Shown here piece by piece: positions 23,488 to 34,938 of a stretch of 64,000 nucleotides of DNA. The translations under genes were made by a program, and so were the position numbers. Within the stretch, counting starts at the first letter, position 1. Every line of letters starts with the position of its first letter. The notes below the pieces were generated by a model. It was not told where the DNA came from. It ran no database searches and saw only the letters and a program-made list of their open reading frames with translations. The stretch is from Prunus persica (taxonomy: Eukaryota > Streptophyta > Magnoliopsida > Rosales > Rosaceae): positions 17,056,985 through 17,120,984 of the forward strand of contig NC_034012.1 of NCBI RefSeq assembly GCF_000346465.2, read 5' to 3'.

Positions 23488-25013
23488 CCTTAAGCTAGTC
23501 ATAAACAAGCAATCATATCTTGTTGAGTCTCCTGCAGTTTCAGCCAGTTCTCTCGATGACAAAGCCGGGAGTTAAATGATCGGGCTGGACAAAATGGATG
23601 AATTATTGTTATGTTTGTTGTATCATATGGTTTTGTACAAGCAATCTGTTGCATACAAGAATTGTGTACTACATAGCCTGTTGTAAAGTCATGCTTACGG
23701 TTTAAGTTAAATGTTTACAAAACTGTATTGAAATGCAGGTATTCATTGTTGGAAGTTTGAAAGCAAATGTCCCACATTGGAGAAAACAAAAAGTTCCATA
23801 TGCTTTATAAGCATGAAACCTTAACATCAATTAAATAAGGATTGGTGGGCTGATGGGCTTGGTAGTGAAGATTATCATGGTTGGCTTGCTTGATTAATAT
23901 TAATATTTAAATAATCAAGACTTGGCCTTGGGCCTGGGGTCTCTGGAAAATAAAAGAAATATACCTAGCCCGAAAATAAAATAATTATTTTTTATTTTTC
24001 GGATTTCTTTGGCAGAAGTTAAATTCAAACCAGAAAGACTTATCTTTTTGTTTGAATTTGAACAAGTATAACGGATACTAACTGCTATTTTGAAGGGGTG
24101 TAATTCTATTATAAAACCACAAGTCCTAGGCCATAAGACGGATCTCTTTTTCTTAAAAAAAAAATATCTCATATTATTTTAAAGTTATCAACTGTATTGG
24201 AGAGAAGCACACCAACGTTCGCCAGAATTCAAGGATCCGGTGCTGGACCCTTGAATTATAGATAGTTGAATCCTGGGAGATAGACGCCTGTTGAACTTCA
24301 AGCATTGAGAAGAGGCGAAATTCTGTCTTTAGGACATTGCAAATACGCAAGCCTCTATCTTCAATAAAAGTCAGTATTCTGTACTTAATTTATATATTTG
24401 CACATTTATACAGATTTCATAATTTTGCTACTGTTTATATTTTAAGAATTGTGCAATAATATAGTGATCCTATAGCATACAACATTTACTGATTATTTTT
24501 CTAACAATCATTTATTTTCTTTCTAACTTCTAATTAATTTTACTTTTATTATTAATAATAGAGCAATTACACATTAACTGAGTAAGAGCACTGGTTGCTG
24601 CAAGGATTTGGGTCCTCCTCATTTGTAACTCCTTGTTAGTTGGGTTCCAAGTTGTATATTTGTTTTCTAACTATCTTGTAATACTTGTGCTTAGTTGGTG
24701 ATGTTGTTATCGTCTCTGAATAGTAAGAACCTCTTTTTGGGGCTGTGTTCTTACTGTTGTATTTTGGGTTTGTGCCATGTACTTCAATTGAATCTCTACT
24801 GTTTCTCAAATTAAAAACAAAAAACAAAAAAATGGGGTTCTGGCGTGCTTTAATATTCCACCACCATTAATTCATGAATCGATTATTAATACCATGTTGA
24901 TGTAATTTGTAGTATTATTTTTTCAACGAAGACATAAGATGTTAAACCTATAAATAACATGATCAATAAAAGCAGTGATGAAATGATGGAAATATAAGTT
25001 GGCTCTGGCTGGC
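22505..25013. repeat. Direct duplication (copies 22505-23241 and 23487-25013)
   Basis: Both copies start 'ttaagctagtcataaacaag' and run in parallel to 'gatggaaatataagttgg'. They differ by point changes and small indels; the second copy is longer because it holds a 760-bp solo LTR. A G-homopolymer near 23049-23070 in copy A is an A-rich stretch in copy B. Non-coding. Confidence 0.85.
23747..24506 (+). mobile_element. Solo LTR inside the second duplication copy
   Basis: 760 bp beginning TGTTGGAAGTTTG and ending TTTTTCTAACA, i.e. TG...CA, placed exactly where copy A lacks sequence. Flanks are TTCAT and ATCAT, a 5-bp target duplication with one change. A TATA-like 'tctattataaaac' near 24107 fits the LTR promoter. 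No internal domain remains, so LTR-LTR recombination is inferred. Confidence 0.75.
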
Positions 25014-26504
25014 ATGCTGCTTGGGCTTCATATAGAAGAAGTATACGTACTGCATGCGCATGAGAATAGTAAGCAATGATGAAATAAATTTCTTTGCAAA
25101 ACACACGTGCAATTAGAAGGGTGTTGAGGGCGCAACTCTGTAGAATGTGTCATGGTACAAAAGGGAAAGTTTCATATTTGGATGAATAGTCAAACACGGA
25201 ATAGTGTGAGTAGCTGCAAATTCTGATCGCATGTCCTGACCAAATGGGTCAAATTTTGAAAACAATATAAGTTTGTAGATTGTTAACATTTTTGTGCATA
25301 ATATATGTGATTTCTTTTTTCTTTTTTTAAAAATACTCTTTCGACGTTTTCAGGAGATAATAGATGTACATTCTTTTTTCTTTTCAAAAATACTATACGG
25401 TCGAGAAGAATTTGGTTTCGCTGGCTCCATTAAAGATTTTATGTTAAGTTGGTTAAGGACTTCCACTTGTAGCCATTAGATTGCATGAACGGTATATTTT
25501 AAAAAGTTATTTTCCAATAAAAAAATAAAAATTATTAAAAAATGTGATAGAGATCTCCTCCATTATATTTCTAGTTTAATAACTTAAGCACATAACTCAT
25601 TAGGCTCATGGGTTGGTTTAGGGTTTCAGTTATGTTGGGTATGTTATTTGAGCTTATGGTTAATTGTGACGTGACCTAGTTGTTTTAGTGTGGCTTTTGT
25701 CCGTTTTAGTTTTGTTTTTAACATGTTAGTTTGTCGCCCTCTAGGGATTGGAACTTTCGATGTCGTTGATTGTACTGCTGAAGTTTATCTTTGATCCCAA
25801 AAAAAAAAAGCACAAAACTTATTAAATGACGTGAGAAAAAAATCGTGGAAATTGGGGATCGAGATTTTCGAGTTTAATTTCCGTCAATAGAGGAGTCATT
25901 TCACAATTGATATTGAGAATGAATTTGTTCTTTCCAGTAATTTTTGTCATTTAGCAAATTCGAAGTACATAAATCCAAATGCTAAAATTATTAATTGCCA
26001 GATTTAAAGTATGGAGATTTAAATTCCGTCATTTTAGAATTCTATGATATTTTCAATTCTTTCATCCAAACGGAATTGATTTTATACTTATTACCAACTT
26101 GGATTGGATTATATCAGAATAAACTTGAATCGGAGCATACTGAGCATGAGTCAATCTGAACATTCCATAATTGAAGTGTAATTATTAATACTATGAAATC
26201 AAAAATGAAAATGGAGCAAATTAAACGGCTTCAAGGAAAGCTTATTATTGTGGGAAGAAACATAGCTGTTAAATAAAACATTCAGAAAGGAAGGCATATT
26301 TTTTAATTTAATTTATTTTATTCAGTGGTATTTTGTGGTACGTACTGAGTAATGACTTGGCTATGAATATAAAGTATTATTTCTTCAAACGTAGTGATAT
26401 TTTGATGAGAAAATAAGAACGTGAGGAATTAATGATGATTTTCAGATGCATGCTAGTGATTGAACAAGTATATGGCTAGCGTATGGGTACACCAATTATT
26501 TAAA
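25014..26504. other. Non-coding spacer with partial Tourist-like copy
   Basis: 25830-26072 is a left-truncated relative of the MITE at 11294-11639, with 'gtggaaatt', 'gagtttaatttcc' and 'tcatccaaacgga' in the same order. The rest is AT-rich, with no gene or RNA gene that I can support. Confidence 0.6.
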
Positions 26505-26791
26505 CTAGCCTCTCTGCACGCGCTTCCGCGCATGCGAGAGATTTTTTTTATAAAAAATTTAAATTTATTTTAGAATTAAAAAAGATAATGGATATTTGTG
26601 TTCCATAAAAATAGGACCCATTATCTGAATTTTCTTTTAATTTTAATTTTTTTAATACGAAAAATTGTGAATTTACCATATTATCTTCATTTAATTAATA
26701 ATTTCAATTCTTAATGTTTGCATTAACCAAGGACATTTTCTGGTATTTTGAATGTTTCACCGTTCTCTATCTTTTGCTTTATATATATAGA
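26505..26791 (-). mobile_element. Short non-autonomous Helitron
   Basis: On the minus strand it begins TCTATATATATAAAG (26791 down), a classic plant Helitron 5' end, and finishes with a GC-rich hairpin GCATGCGCGGAAGCGCGTGC followed seven bases later by CTAG (26508-26505). It lies between A and T, with no terminal inverted repeat and no target duplication, as Helitrons do. 287 bp, non-coding. Confidence 0.82.
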
Positions 26792-27245
26792 TAAATGCTA
26801 ATTTTGCTATATATAAAAAATAAAATAAAAACCGGCTTAATAAGTTTCAACAATCCAGCCATGATGTGTAATTTGGAATTACTAAATCGATGCACTGTAA
26901 TTTATGTCTGGTAGGTATTTTGGGTGCTTAGGGTTGATTCATAAATTCATAAATTCATTAATTTATTGACAAGAAAGGCGCAACTGGCCACTGTCAGGAA
27001 GAAGAAAGGCGCGCTTTTTCGAAACAGGCTCGACGTGACACTTGGGCTAAGGGGAACTACAGCCTACCCATTTTTACCGTGAGCTTGCTTTTTCTCTTTA
27101 GCCGTTCAGATAATTTGGATGGATGGATTTGGTTCTCATATAACGTTCGCACATAAGCGTTCTCACTAAATAACCGCCCAACTATTATTTACTTTACCTA
27201 GATTTCGATAATACCACTATGCCTACAACCAAAAAAAAAAAAAAA
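26792..27245. other. Non-coding spacer
   Basis: AT-rich, ending in a poly-A run (27230-27245) that directly abuts the duplicated BIS-like fragment. Nothing recognisable. Confidence 0.5.
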
Positions 27246-27597
27246 ACATTGAGGAGATTTTGGTTAAAGGGTTTAGAGGAATTGATGGGATAAATAATGA
27301 TTGGAACTCGTTGTTCTATAGCATCCACCCTGGTGGACCGGCCATTTTAGACAAGGTTGAAGAAAAACTGGGTCTGAATGAGGGGAAGCTGAGAGCAACC
27401 AGGCATGTATTCACTGGCGGCCCAGAAATTTTTTAGCGGAGGTGCAAAATTGACTAAGTATGAAAAATGATTTTTCAGAATAATCATTTTCTCAATATAA
27501 TTTTTGGCGGCTTTTATTCCTTACATATCAAATAAGAAAACTTGATTTTATGGGATTTTAGTATGAAGTATATATTGACTTAATGAGCCATTATTAT
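27246..27597 (+). pseudogene. Truncated duplicate of BIS-like exon 2 plus left part of its hAT insertion
   Basis: Near-identical to 21305-21655. It starts in the codons for Ile-Glu-Glu-Ile, runs through 'HPGGPAIL' and Arg-His-Val, and continues into about 180 bp of the hAT element, ending 'gacttaatgagcca'. Since it includes part of the transposon, it was copied from the already disrupted gene. It lacks the N-terminal half, intron, catalytic Cys and C-terminus. The upstream poly-A abutment could be chance. Confidence 0.9.
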
Positions 27598-27830
27598 GCA
27601 ATTTCATTTTTATAGCCTTCACCTCACCAAGACCTAGGTACAAGTACACTTAATAAATCTTGACACTAGTACCTAAAGTAAGCGTCTAGCATGAATAAAT
27701 CTTTTCCCCATTCTACATGAAAGAGTAGGACTAAAAATGCAGTTTTCTTGATATTAATTATGCTTTCTTTTATAGGTGCACATATCCTTTAAAATTTCAG
27801 CACAAACATGAACTTATTTAATTGCATCCA

Positions 27831-29048
27831 TAGTCTAAAATATCGATAATATCGACGAAATATCAAGGATATTATCGTTTTTTCGAATCACGGATATTTC
27901 GAAACTTATCCATGCACATATCGTATAAATATCGATAATATCGGAAAATATCAACGTCGATAATTTTGCTCACACTTTAGCAATATTTTGTTACAATATT
28001 GCTATAATATCGCTAAAATATCGAAAATATCGAAAATATCGATGTGATGAAAAAAAAAAGGGAAAAAAACACAAAGGGGATTCAAGGTGTTTCTCTTGTA
28101 AAATTAGTCATCCTTGGTTTGCTTTGTATTGTGGCGTCCAAGTGGTAAGTTCTTTTTTCTTCTAAATATTGAGACATGGACAGAGAAGGAATGATGGACC
28201 TTACATTTCTTACGTTGACAAAGTTCAGAAGATGAGGACCATGAGAGTAGGCGGGAAGGACCAGGAATTGGTGCCATAGGGAAGGACTATACTTGTAGAG
28301 AAAGAGGCAAGGCGATTTTGTCAAGTCAAGAAGATGATTCGTTATCTATAACTTCGGACTCTGTTGGAATGGGAAGTAGTAATTATGGTTATACTCATAA
28401 CCAACCATTTCTCTACCCTTCATATCCCATTCCTTTTGGGAAGGAATCGAGCAGCTCATGGAAAGAATCCGAGACTCAATCTTCAAATGATTTTGCTCAT
28501 GGACAACGTCAAGCAATCTCGGATCTATATGGGTGGCATGTTAACAATTACACACAAAACTATTTTGGGGATTTATCATTTGATGACTACTCTTCACAAT
28601 ACACTTATTCTAGATGATGAAGATAGTGAAAAATTTGAACCTCATAGGAACTCTATGTGGTACTATGTCACTTATGTATCTTACCATGCAATGTATAAAA
28701 TGTAAAATAATGTAGTAAATCATTATATATAAATGATTGTGGTGTGTTTAATCTTCTTTCATTAATTACTACATATTTTCTATACTCACAGTGTTTGTCA
28801 GCTCGCTATATAATCAACTTAAATTAGTTAAATCCATTATGCAATGCATTTCATTCCAATTTTTTGTGATAAATTAATAGATAATTGACTAAATAAGCAT
28901 CCTCCAAAGTTTCAATAAAAATTTTCAAGTTTTTCTTACAATTTCTGTGGTTTTTATTCAATTTTTATCAATATCGATAATATCCCGATATTTCCATCGA
29001 AATTTCTGTGTTTTTGGACTACCGATATTTCCGATATTTTAAACCTTG
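27831..29048. mobile_element. Mutator-like non-autonomous element with ATATCGAT-rich ends
   Basis: 1.2 kb flanked by ATTGCATCCA (27821-27830) and ATTGCATCTA (29049-29058), a 10-bp duplication with one change. Ends share TAAAATATCG in inverted orientation, and the first 230 and last 80 bases are thick with repeated ATATCGATAATATCG-type words. A 9-10 bp duplication points to MULEs. It contains the frame at 28318-28617. Confidence 0.55.
28318..28617 (+). CDS. Unrecognised Ser/Tyr/Asn-rich polypeptide fragment in the MULE-like element
   Basis: A 99-codon frame beginning 'SSQEDDSLS' and rich in Ser, Tyr, Asn and Gln, ending 'SSQYTYSR'. There is no good start: the reported first codon is a TTG, and the frame is open upstream only briefly. 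It looks like the C-terminal tail of a larger transposon protein. Ser-rich acidic tails of this sort occur in hAT-like transposases, but I cannot place it. A frame on the other strand at 28082-28324 has no recognisable content. Confidence 0.35.
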   Translation: MSSQEDDSLSITSDSVGMGSSNYGYTHNQPFLYPSYPIPFGKESSSSWKESETQSSNDFAHGQRQAISDLYGWHVNNYTQNYFGDLSFDDYSSQYTYSR

Positions 29049-29058
29049 ATTGCATCTA

Positions 29059-29978
29059 ACAATAGAATATTAATTTTTACATGTTTAAAAAGATCCAAAA
29101 TTCTGGAGTTTTGACCAATTTCTTTTGAGGAAGCAAATAGTGTTGGGGAAAAGTATTTTCGACTCTTAATTTCTTTTGTATATTTAATAGCCAAAATGTT
29201 AGTTAACTTAGAAATTTGACTCTTAATTAGAAATTTGACTCTCTTAATTTCTTTATTTTCTTCAAAGAATTGACTAAACAAAGAATCATACATTTGAGTT
29301 TGCTTTTGGGGCTTCTGCATTAAAAGCTTAAAGAGTACGATCCTACTAATGGTTTAGAATTAAACGAATTAGCTTACATAAGTCGACTCCCAAATACTTG
29401 TCAAATCACACCCCAACCTTGAGTTTTGTGAACCAAAAAATAAAATTTTAGTTGGAATTTGTAAAATAAATATAAAAAAATCAAGTTTGAAATAAAAAAA
29501 AGCCGAAAACTGCACCTGAATTAGTGTAAACTGAACCAGCCAGTTTCATAATTTTTTTCACCAAAACTAGACCAAATCACACCGATTAAATAGTACCAAT
29601 TTCAATTCCAATGTAAGATGGAAACTGAATTGGACAGGACCGCACCACCCCTACTGAAAAGAACTGGCAGGGCCACAGCTGCGAGATGGAGTTTCTAGCT
29701 CCAACAAATATCCAGTTTGCATACATTTTAGTAGTATAAATATTTTTGTTTTTGGGACATGTGCTACTCTTTCTAATTGGCTGGGCCTTTACTCGACTGC
29801 CCCCATGCCCTTCAATCTGACCCAGCCCTCCAATATCGACTTCTCTCACTCTAATTTAATTTATTTAGTTATTTTTATTTTGTCAATTTTATTTAGTTAA
29901 TTTATTAGTTAATGTTTTGTTTATTTAGTTTAGTTTGTTTATTTAACATAAAATGATTATAAAAAAAGTACTTCACAC
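29059..29978. other. Non-coding spacer
   Basis: AT-rich, with a (T/A)TTTAGTTA-type low-complexity stretch at 29850-29950. No supported gene. Confidence 0.5.
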
Positions 29979-30200
29979 AAGACAAAATGTTAAAATAGTC
30001 CAGTCCTTAAAAAATTAGACAAACATGTCCAGTCATTGTCCGACAGTGATATGAAATAACTCTTATGTTATTGTCGGATAGTGACACGAGAGTTGTTCAA
30101 TGTCACTCTCAATGAGTGATATAAAAGTTATTTCATGTCAATGTCGGATAGTGACTGGACTGGGTTGTCTAATTTTTTAGGGGTTGGACAATTTTGTCTT
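29979..30200. mobile_element. Foldback (hairpin) MITE
   Basis: About 222 bp that is almost entirely self-complementary. 'aagacaaaat', 'taaaaaattagacaa', 'gtccagtca', 'tccgaca' and 'tgaaataact' in the left arm recur inverted in the right arm, with a small loop near 30095. Transcripts would form a long hairpin. Non-coding. Confidence 0.8.
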
Positions 30201-30581
30201 AATGCCCTCCTATTTATCCTTATATGGTAAAGCCCCTTTATTTAATTCGTTTAGTTAGTGTTTTAGTTTCACTAAGTAGTTTTAATTCTTCCGAAAATAG
30301 CTACTTTTTAAATGATTAACTTCATTAATTCATAATAGTTGATGACTAGCGTTTATTAGGAATTCCTCGTTGAAGACCAACAATTGTAATGATCTATATC
30401 AATCACGATGAAATTTCAAAGATTATCCGGGCCTGTCAGCCAAGGTTATAGACTCGTTGAATACATCAATGTAATGCATATGCGTCCTAGAACATCTAAG
30501 GGAAACTAACTCCACCATTAAATGCACATTTTCATGACCATTTTGTCCAAATTAACAATTTGGAACTACAATATATAGTAG

Positions 30582-31719
30582 CAGAGGCGGCCTTAGGCCA
30601 GGACTACAGCTCGGGGCCCACAGCTAGGGGGGCCCAAATATTTTTTTTAAACCTATGTATATATGTGTATAAAAAATAAATAAATATTAAAACAAAAGAA
30701 GTTGCCGCCTGTACCTGTCAATGAAAAGGGAAGCCAATCAGTCCAATCAGTCTTTATATACTCAATATCAAGAAGAACGTATTGAGTAAGGAAGTCCCTT
30801 ATTAATTATATAATATAATATAAAACAAATCAACAAATATGGAGAATCAAAACAGATTCTTAGCCACAAAAAGAAGGAAAAACCCTTCAACCTTCTCAGT
30901 TCATGACGCAAAGCAAGCAAATTTTTTTTTTTTTTTTTTTGGTGGTGATTCTCCTCTTCTCCAACAGAGTTGGAAAATAAATCATCCACAAGCTAGACCA
31001 ATGCCTTTCTTTGAAGGTAATTTTTTTTTCTTCAGATACATATAGAATCTAGATGTATAAATTTTGTAAATTGTAATACATATCTTTGTTAACTTTTTCT
31101 TATTTATTATTTGATTCAACAGAAAACTTGGCTGGGATTCGTGTTCTTTATAATTTGAAGTTTCAAGTGGAAGAAAATATGCTCAAATCCAGGTTTTATT
31201 GTTCTTTGTTAATTATTTTTATTATTTTTTATTGTGTTGTGTTTATTATAAAAATTAACAAAATATTTCCTAAGAAACAACTTTCCGGAAATCTCAAGAG
31301 ACAAATAAAGAAAAAAGAAGAAGAAATTGTTCAAAGTTTAAGAGGATCTTTGAATAAATATTTTGTTAAATAAACCAATGCTTCACTTGAAAATTTAGAT
31401 GAAGATTTACCAAATGAATATGAACAACCAATTCAATTGGAAGAATTAGTAGAAAATGAGAATATGTAGTTTTCATTTTTTAATGCAATGTTTACAATCT
31501 GGGGTACTCTTTTTCCTTCGTTTGGGGTTTTGTCCCATTGGGTTTTCCCTAAACAAGGTTTTAATGAGGCCCCAAATTGTTCTTCCTTATCTTTTGTAAA
31601 TTCTTATAATTTTAATAAAATTAATTAGTTGATAATTTATTTATTTTTGTTTAATTTGTATAAAGGGGCACACTTGAGAAAATTTGCCCTGGGCCTTAGA
31701 AAACCCAGGACCGGCTTTG
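30582..31719 (+). mobile_element. hAT element with ZMYM-type transposase remains
   Basis: Ends are CAGAGGCGGCCTTAGG and (inverted) CAAAGCCGGTCCTGGG, with a perfect 8-bp duplication TATAGTAG at 30574-30581 and 31720-31727. The interior (1.1 kb) has only a short remnant of coding sequence, so it is a deletion derivative. Confidence 0.88.
31263..31469 (+). pseudogene. hAT (ZMYM/TTF-type) transposase N-terminal remnant
   Basis: 'PKKQLSGNLKRQIKKKEEE' followed by 'GSLNKYFVK', then a stop at 31371-31373, then 'NLDEDLPNEYEQP' in the same frame. This basic 'SG..KR..K' start with 'G.L.KF' is typical of plant hAT transposases annotated as zinc-finger MYM-type 1-like. The stop and the missing remainder make it a pseudogene. 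Confidence 0.6.
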
Positions 31720-31727
31720 TATAGTAG

Positions 31728-33246
31728 TAAATGCATCCTTTTTTAATTTAATTTGATTCATATTTCTAACATGGGTATAATTAAACAAAGTTTATTTTGC
31801 TTTCTTACACAAACCAACACATGAAAAATGAATCTTGAACCTTCCACTTCCAACAAATCCTTTCCGCGAACTAAAAAGGGCCTCACTTTAGACAAAGAAA
31901 GATGTTCTAATGTGCTTTTATTAGTATAAGTATTTTTCTTTTTTTGTTGAATATTATTCAACAACATTTCATCTTCTATTTAGGAAAATAAGTAGACACT
32001 CGTCACTGGAATAGTCGATAAAAAATACTATCTCCAAAACCCACATACAAATTTACACTGCAATGACCAATGTATTGATCTAAAAAATCTTCAAATAAAG
32101 AAATTTGAAAGATAGAATTGAGAGGAAAGATTGAAAAAGCATGGTAAATGTTATCTTACATGGCATTGAATATTGTAATTTAGTGTATAATACAAAAATA
32201 AAAATTATCTTAAATATGAGTTAAAGAATGATTGGGTTTATGTTAAAATATAATAATTACATGGACATTTCTATTAGCAACTCCTATAACTTTTTCTGTG
32301 TTGGAGTGATAGTACATGGTATCTATTTTAGGCACTTCAACAGTGAAGAAGACAAAAAATAGCAGAGAAGTGAAAGCAGTCAGAGAAAGCTGGCAAGCAC
32401 TCGCATCTCTCGAGCAACACAGACCACTAACCAGTCCATTGAAAATTGAACCATCTTTGCAGAGATTCGCGTGACTCAATATAATGACCTTGAAGAAATC
32501 AAAGGCCACAACCCCTTCACAAACAGCACAATAACTTTGTTTGTTCACCACACCCATCTGCTTAAAAACTTGAAGAATTCCAAAAGATATTGTTGGGAAA
32601 TTATCTTCGTCTCATACACCAAGTTGGGAAACTCCAACCAGAAAAGAAATTCAGGTAGTTTTATGTTGCAATACATGAATTCTTTTTCTTTAGTTTTTAA
32701 CGCTTTCATGCTAGAAGGAAGTGAAAAATATTGATGTCGTGTTTCTTGCAGTTGAAGTGCACGGTATCAGTTTCAGTGGGTTAGCAGAAATTTAAGGGAA
32801 GGGTCAGATTTTGATTGATGATGTTAACCATTTGTAAGGGCTTTGCTCTTATATATGCAACCAACAACCTCCAACTTCCATTTCAAAAAGATATGTTGTT
32901 ATTTATGGCATCAGGAGAGCGTTTTGGAATGGGCGGTTTCGGAAAACAAGAGGTATTATAAGTTTCAACCTTATGATTCTTTTTGTTTTGGTATTCAAAT
33001 AATAAATAATTGTTATATGAATTTTTTAGTGAATATTGTTATCTATTTGCTAAGTATGAATTTATTATAGAAAATGGAATTTTGTTCCATTTTGTTTTAT
33101 CTGTGCTTTCAGTTTTTTATTTTTTATTTTTTATCTGTTGAAAATTTGCACTTTCAAATTTTGGTTTCATGCATTCTGGAATCTGGATGACAATGAATAT
33201 TGAGTTTGATTTAAAAAATATACATATATATATTTAAATGACCAGT
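31728..33246. other. Non-coding spacer left of the giant MULE
   Basis: AT-rich, with short frames in 32243-32734 and 32843-33070 that match nothing I recognise. No transposon ends identified. Confidence 0.5.
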
Positions 33247-33255
33247 TTTTGTTTT
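33247..33255 (+). other. 9-bp target-site duplication of the giant MULE, left copy
   Basis: TTTTGTTTT; the identical right copy is at 56905-56913. Confidence 0.93.
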
Positions 33256-33394
33256 GGGAAATAAGCTGATATAATCACTTTTCACAAGTGGTATTCTGAA
33301 ATAATCAGGTTACAAATTGTGTTCTGATATAATCACTTGTGAACGTGAAATGACCAAACTGCCCTCCATATAAAAGCACATGTATCAACCCGTT
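33256..33394 (+). repeat. Giant MULE left terminal inverted repeat
   Basis: 139 bp identical (inverted) to 56766-56904. Internally it repeats 'GATATAATCACTT' twice, possible transposase-binding words, and ends shortly after a TATA box. Confidence 0.95.
33369..33375 (+). promoter_or_regulatory. TATA box in left TIR
   Basis: TATAAAA facing inward, suited to start the Ulp1-gene transcript in the following 'ctctctccc'-rich leader. The mirror copy in the right TIR serves the transposase. Confidence 0.6.
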
Positions 33395-34938
33395 ATTGGC
33401 CTTTGATTGGCGACCTAACGCATCTGGCTTCTCTCCCTTTCTCAGCGCTCAGTCACGGTTCTCTTCCTCTCTCGGCGGTTTCTGTGTCCATCGACCACCA
33501 CCACTCTATTTCTCCCTCTGTCACGAAAACCTAAGTAACACTCTGTCGTTCTCTCTCTGCAGTGAATGTTAGGGTTTGCTGAGGGGGCTCTTGACGGTGA
33601 AAGAGAGGGTTTAATCGTGAAATGCTCTCTCCCTTAAACGATGTCTCAGTTCCCTCTAAGTTCGAGTCTTGAATCGACGTCGTTCTCTTCTTCTCTGCTC
33701 CTTCAGGGCCTAAAAAAACCCTAAATTTTGGTTTCGGTTAGGAATTTGTTCACAAACGTCCTCCTCCTTCTCAATCCTGTGAGACTCGGTTAGGACAAAA
33801 GTCGCGATTTGCTGTAGGTGTTGCTGGGAATTCGAATTCTGTTCTGTGCAGAGAAGGAGTGATTCTAAGGTGGGTTTTGTATTTGTTATTGACTAGTTTG
33901 TGTTTTTGTATGGTTATCATTTGAGAAGGATAATTTCACTAACCTGTGACTGAATTTGTGAAGTTTAGTAATTAGAGATATTGCAATAATAATGTAATTT
34001 AACTGTGAAGTAGATCATGCTGGGATGAAACTTGTATTGGTGTATTGATTTTGCTCTATGGATGATGCAGTGCCTCAAATTGCTATTTGTCATATAGGAT
34101 TGGTTCTATGGCAATGCTTGTTTTCACTTCCATTTTATGAGTCATATTTAGTGTGGGAAATTATTCTGGTGCCAAGGGCTATTCCATTATAACACACCAT
34201 TACCTCAGTAGGCCCTGAATTAGGTGTTGAGTAATAATGCACAAGTAAATTTGTTGGTATCATTGGTGTTTCAGCACGTAGTAGCATATTTTGCACCCTT
34301 CCAGTGTTAATGGTTAATTATGTGATTTTGAAATACTAAAGTTAGTTGCCGTGGAAATTTTCTGTTCCCTGTGGTATAAAACGTGCTAAATTGTGTTGTT
34401 ATTCCTTGCTTGCAGCTTGTGATATATGTCTGAAAATGGTATTTTATGGGGCTTTAGTATCTGTTTAGAAATTGCATGTTCATCCATCTAGGTTTAGCAG
34501 TTGCAGTTGCAGTAACATTTTGACGTGTCTAGTTTGCACACAGAGTCCATAACTGTGAATACTGATGTTCCATGTGTGGTACTGTATTGCATATGAGCAT
34601 ATTGTAGTAGGCATTGATGCATTTGGAGTAATTTGTGTAGCCATTTCAGCCAAACCCTGTATGAAGTGGATCCGTGGTTGATGAAATTGTTTTCAGACTT
34701 GGGTGGTATTTGGTTTTTTGATGGAATGGGATGTACATTTGGCAGAAGGGAATGTAGATAAGAGGAGAGTGTGGAGAGAGTTGGAGAGTAGAAAAGAGGC
34801 TTAAAAACATTTATGGTTTTATCAAATGTATATACATATATCAAAATGGGTTGAAAGTATTAGTTTGAGTAATGTACGTATGAAATATGGGTAACCAATG
34901 ATCCATATGTATGATGTTGTTGTGCAGGGAACTTGAGA
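33395..34938 (+). other. Leader and 5'-UTR intron of the MULE Ulp1 gene
   Basis: A pyrimidine-rich leader (33420-33560), a donor AAG|GTGGGT at 33870 and an acceptor GCAG at 34924-34927 just before the ATG at 34939. The intron resembles the long 5'-UTR introns common in plants. No coding sequence. Confidence 0.6.

Noticed and set aside
32243..33070. Small genes left of the giant MULE
   Set aside because: Short frames without family motifs or splice support in AT-rich DNA.
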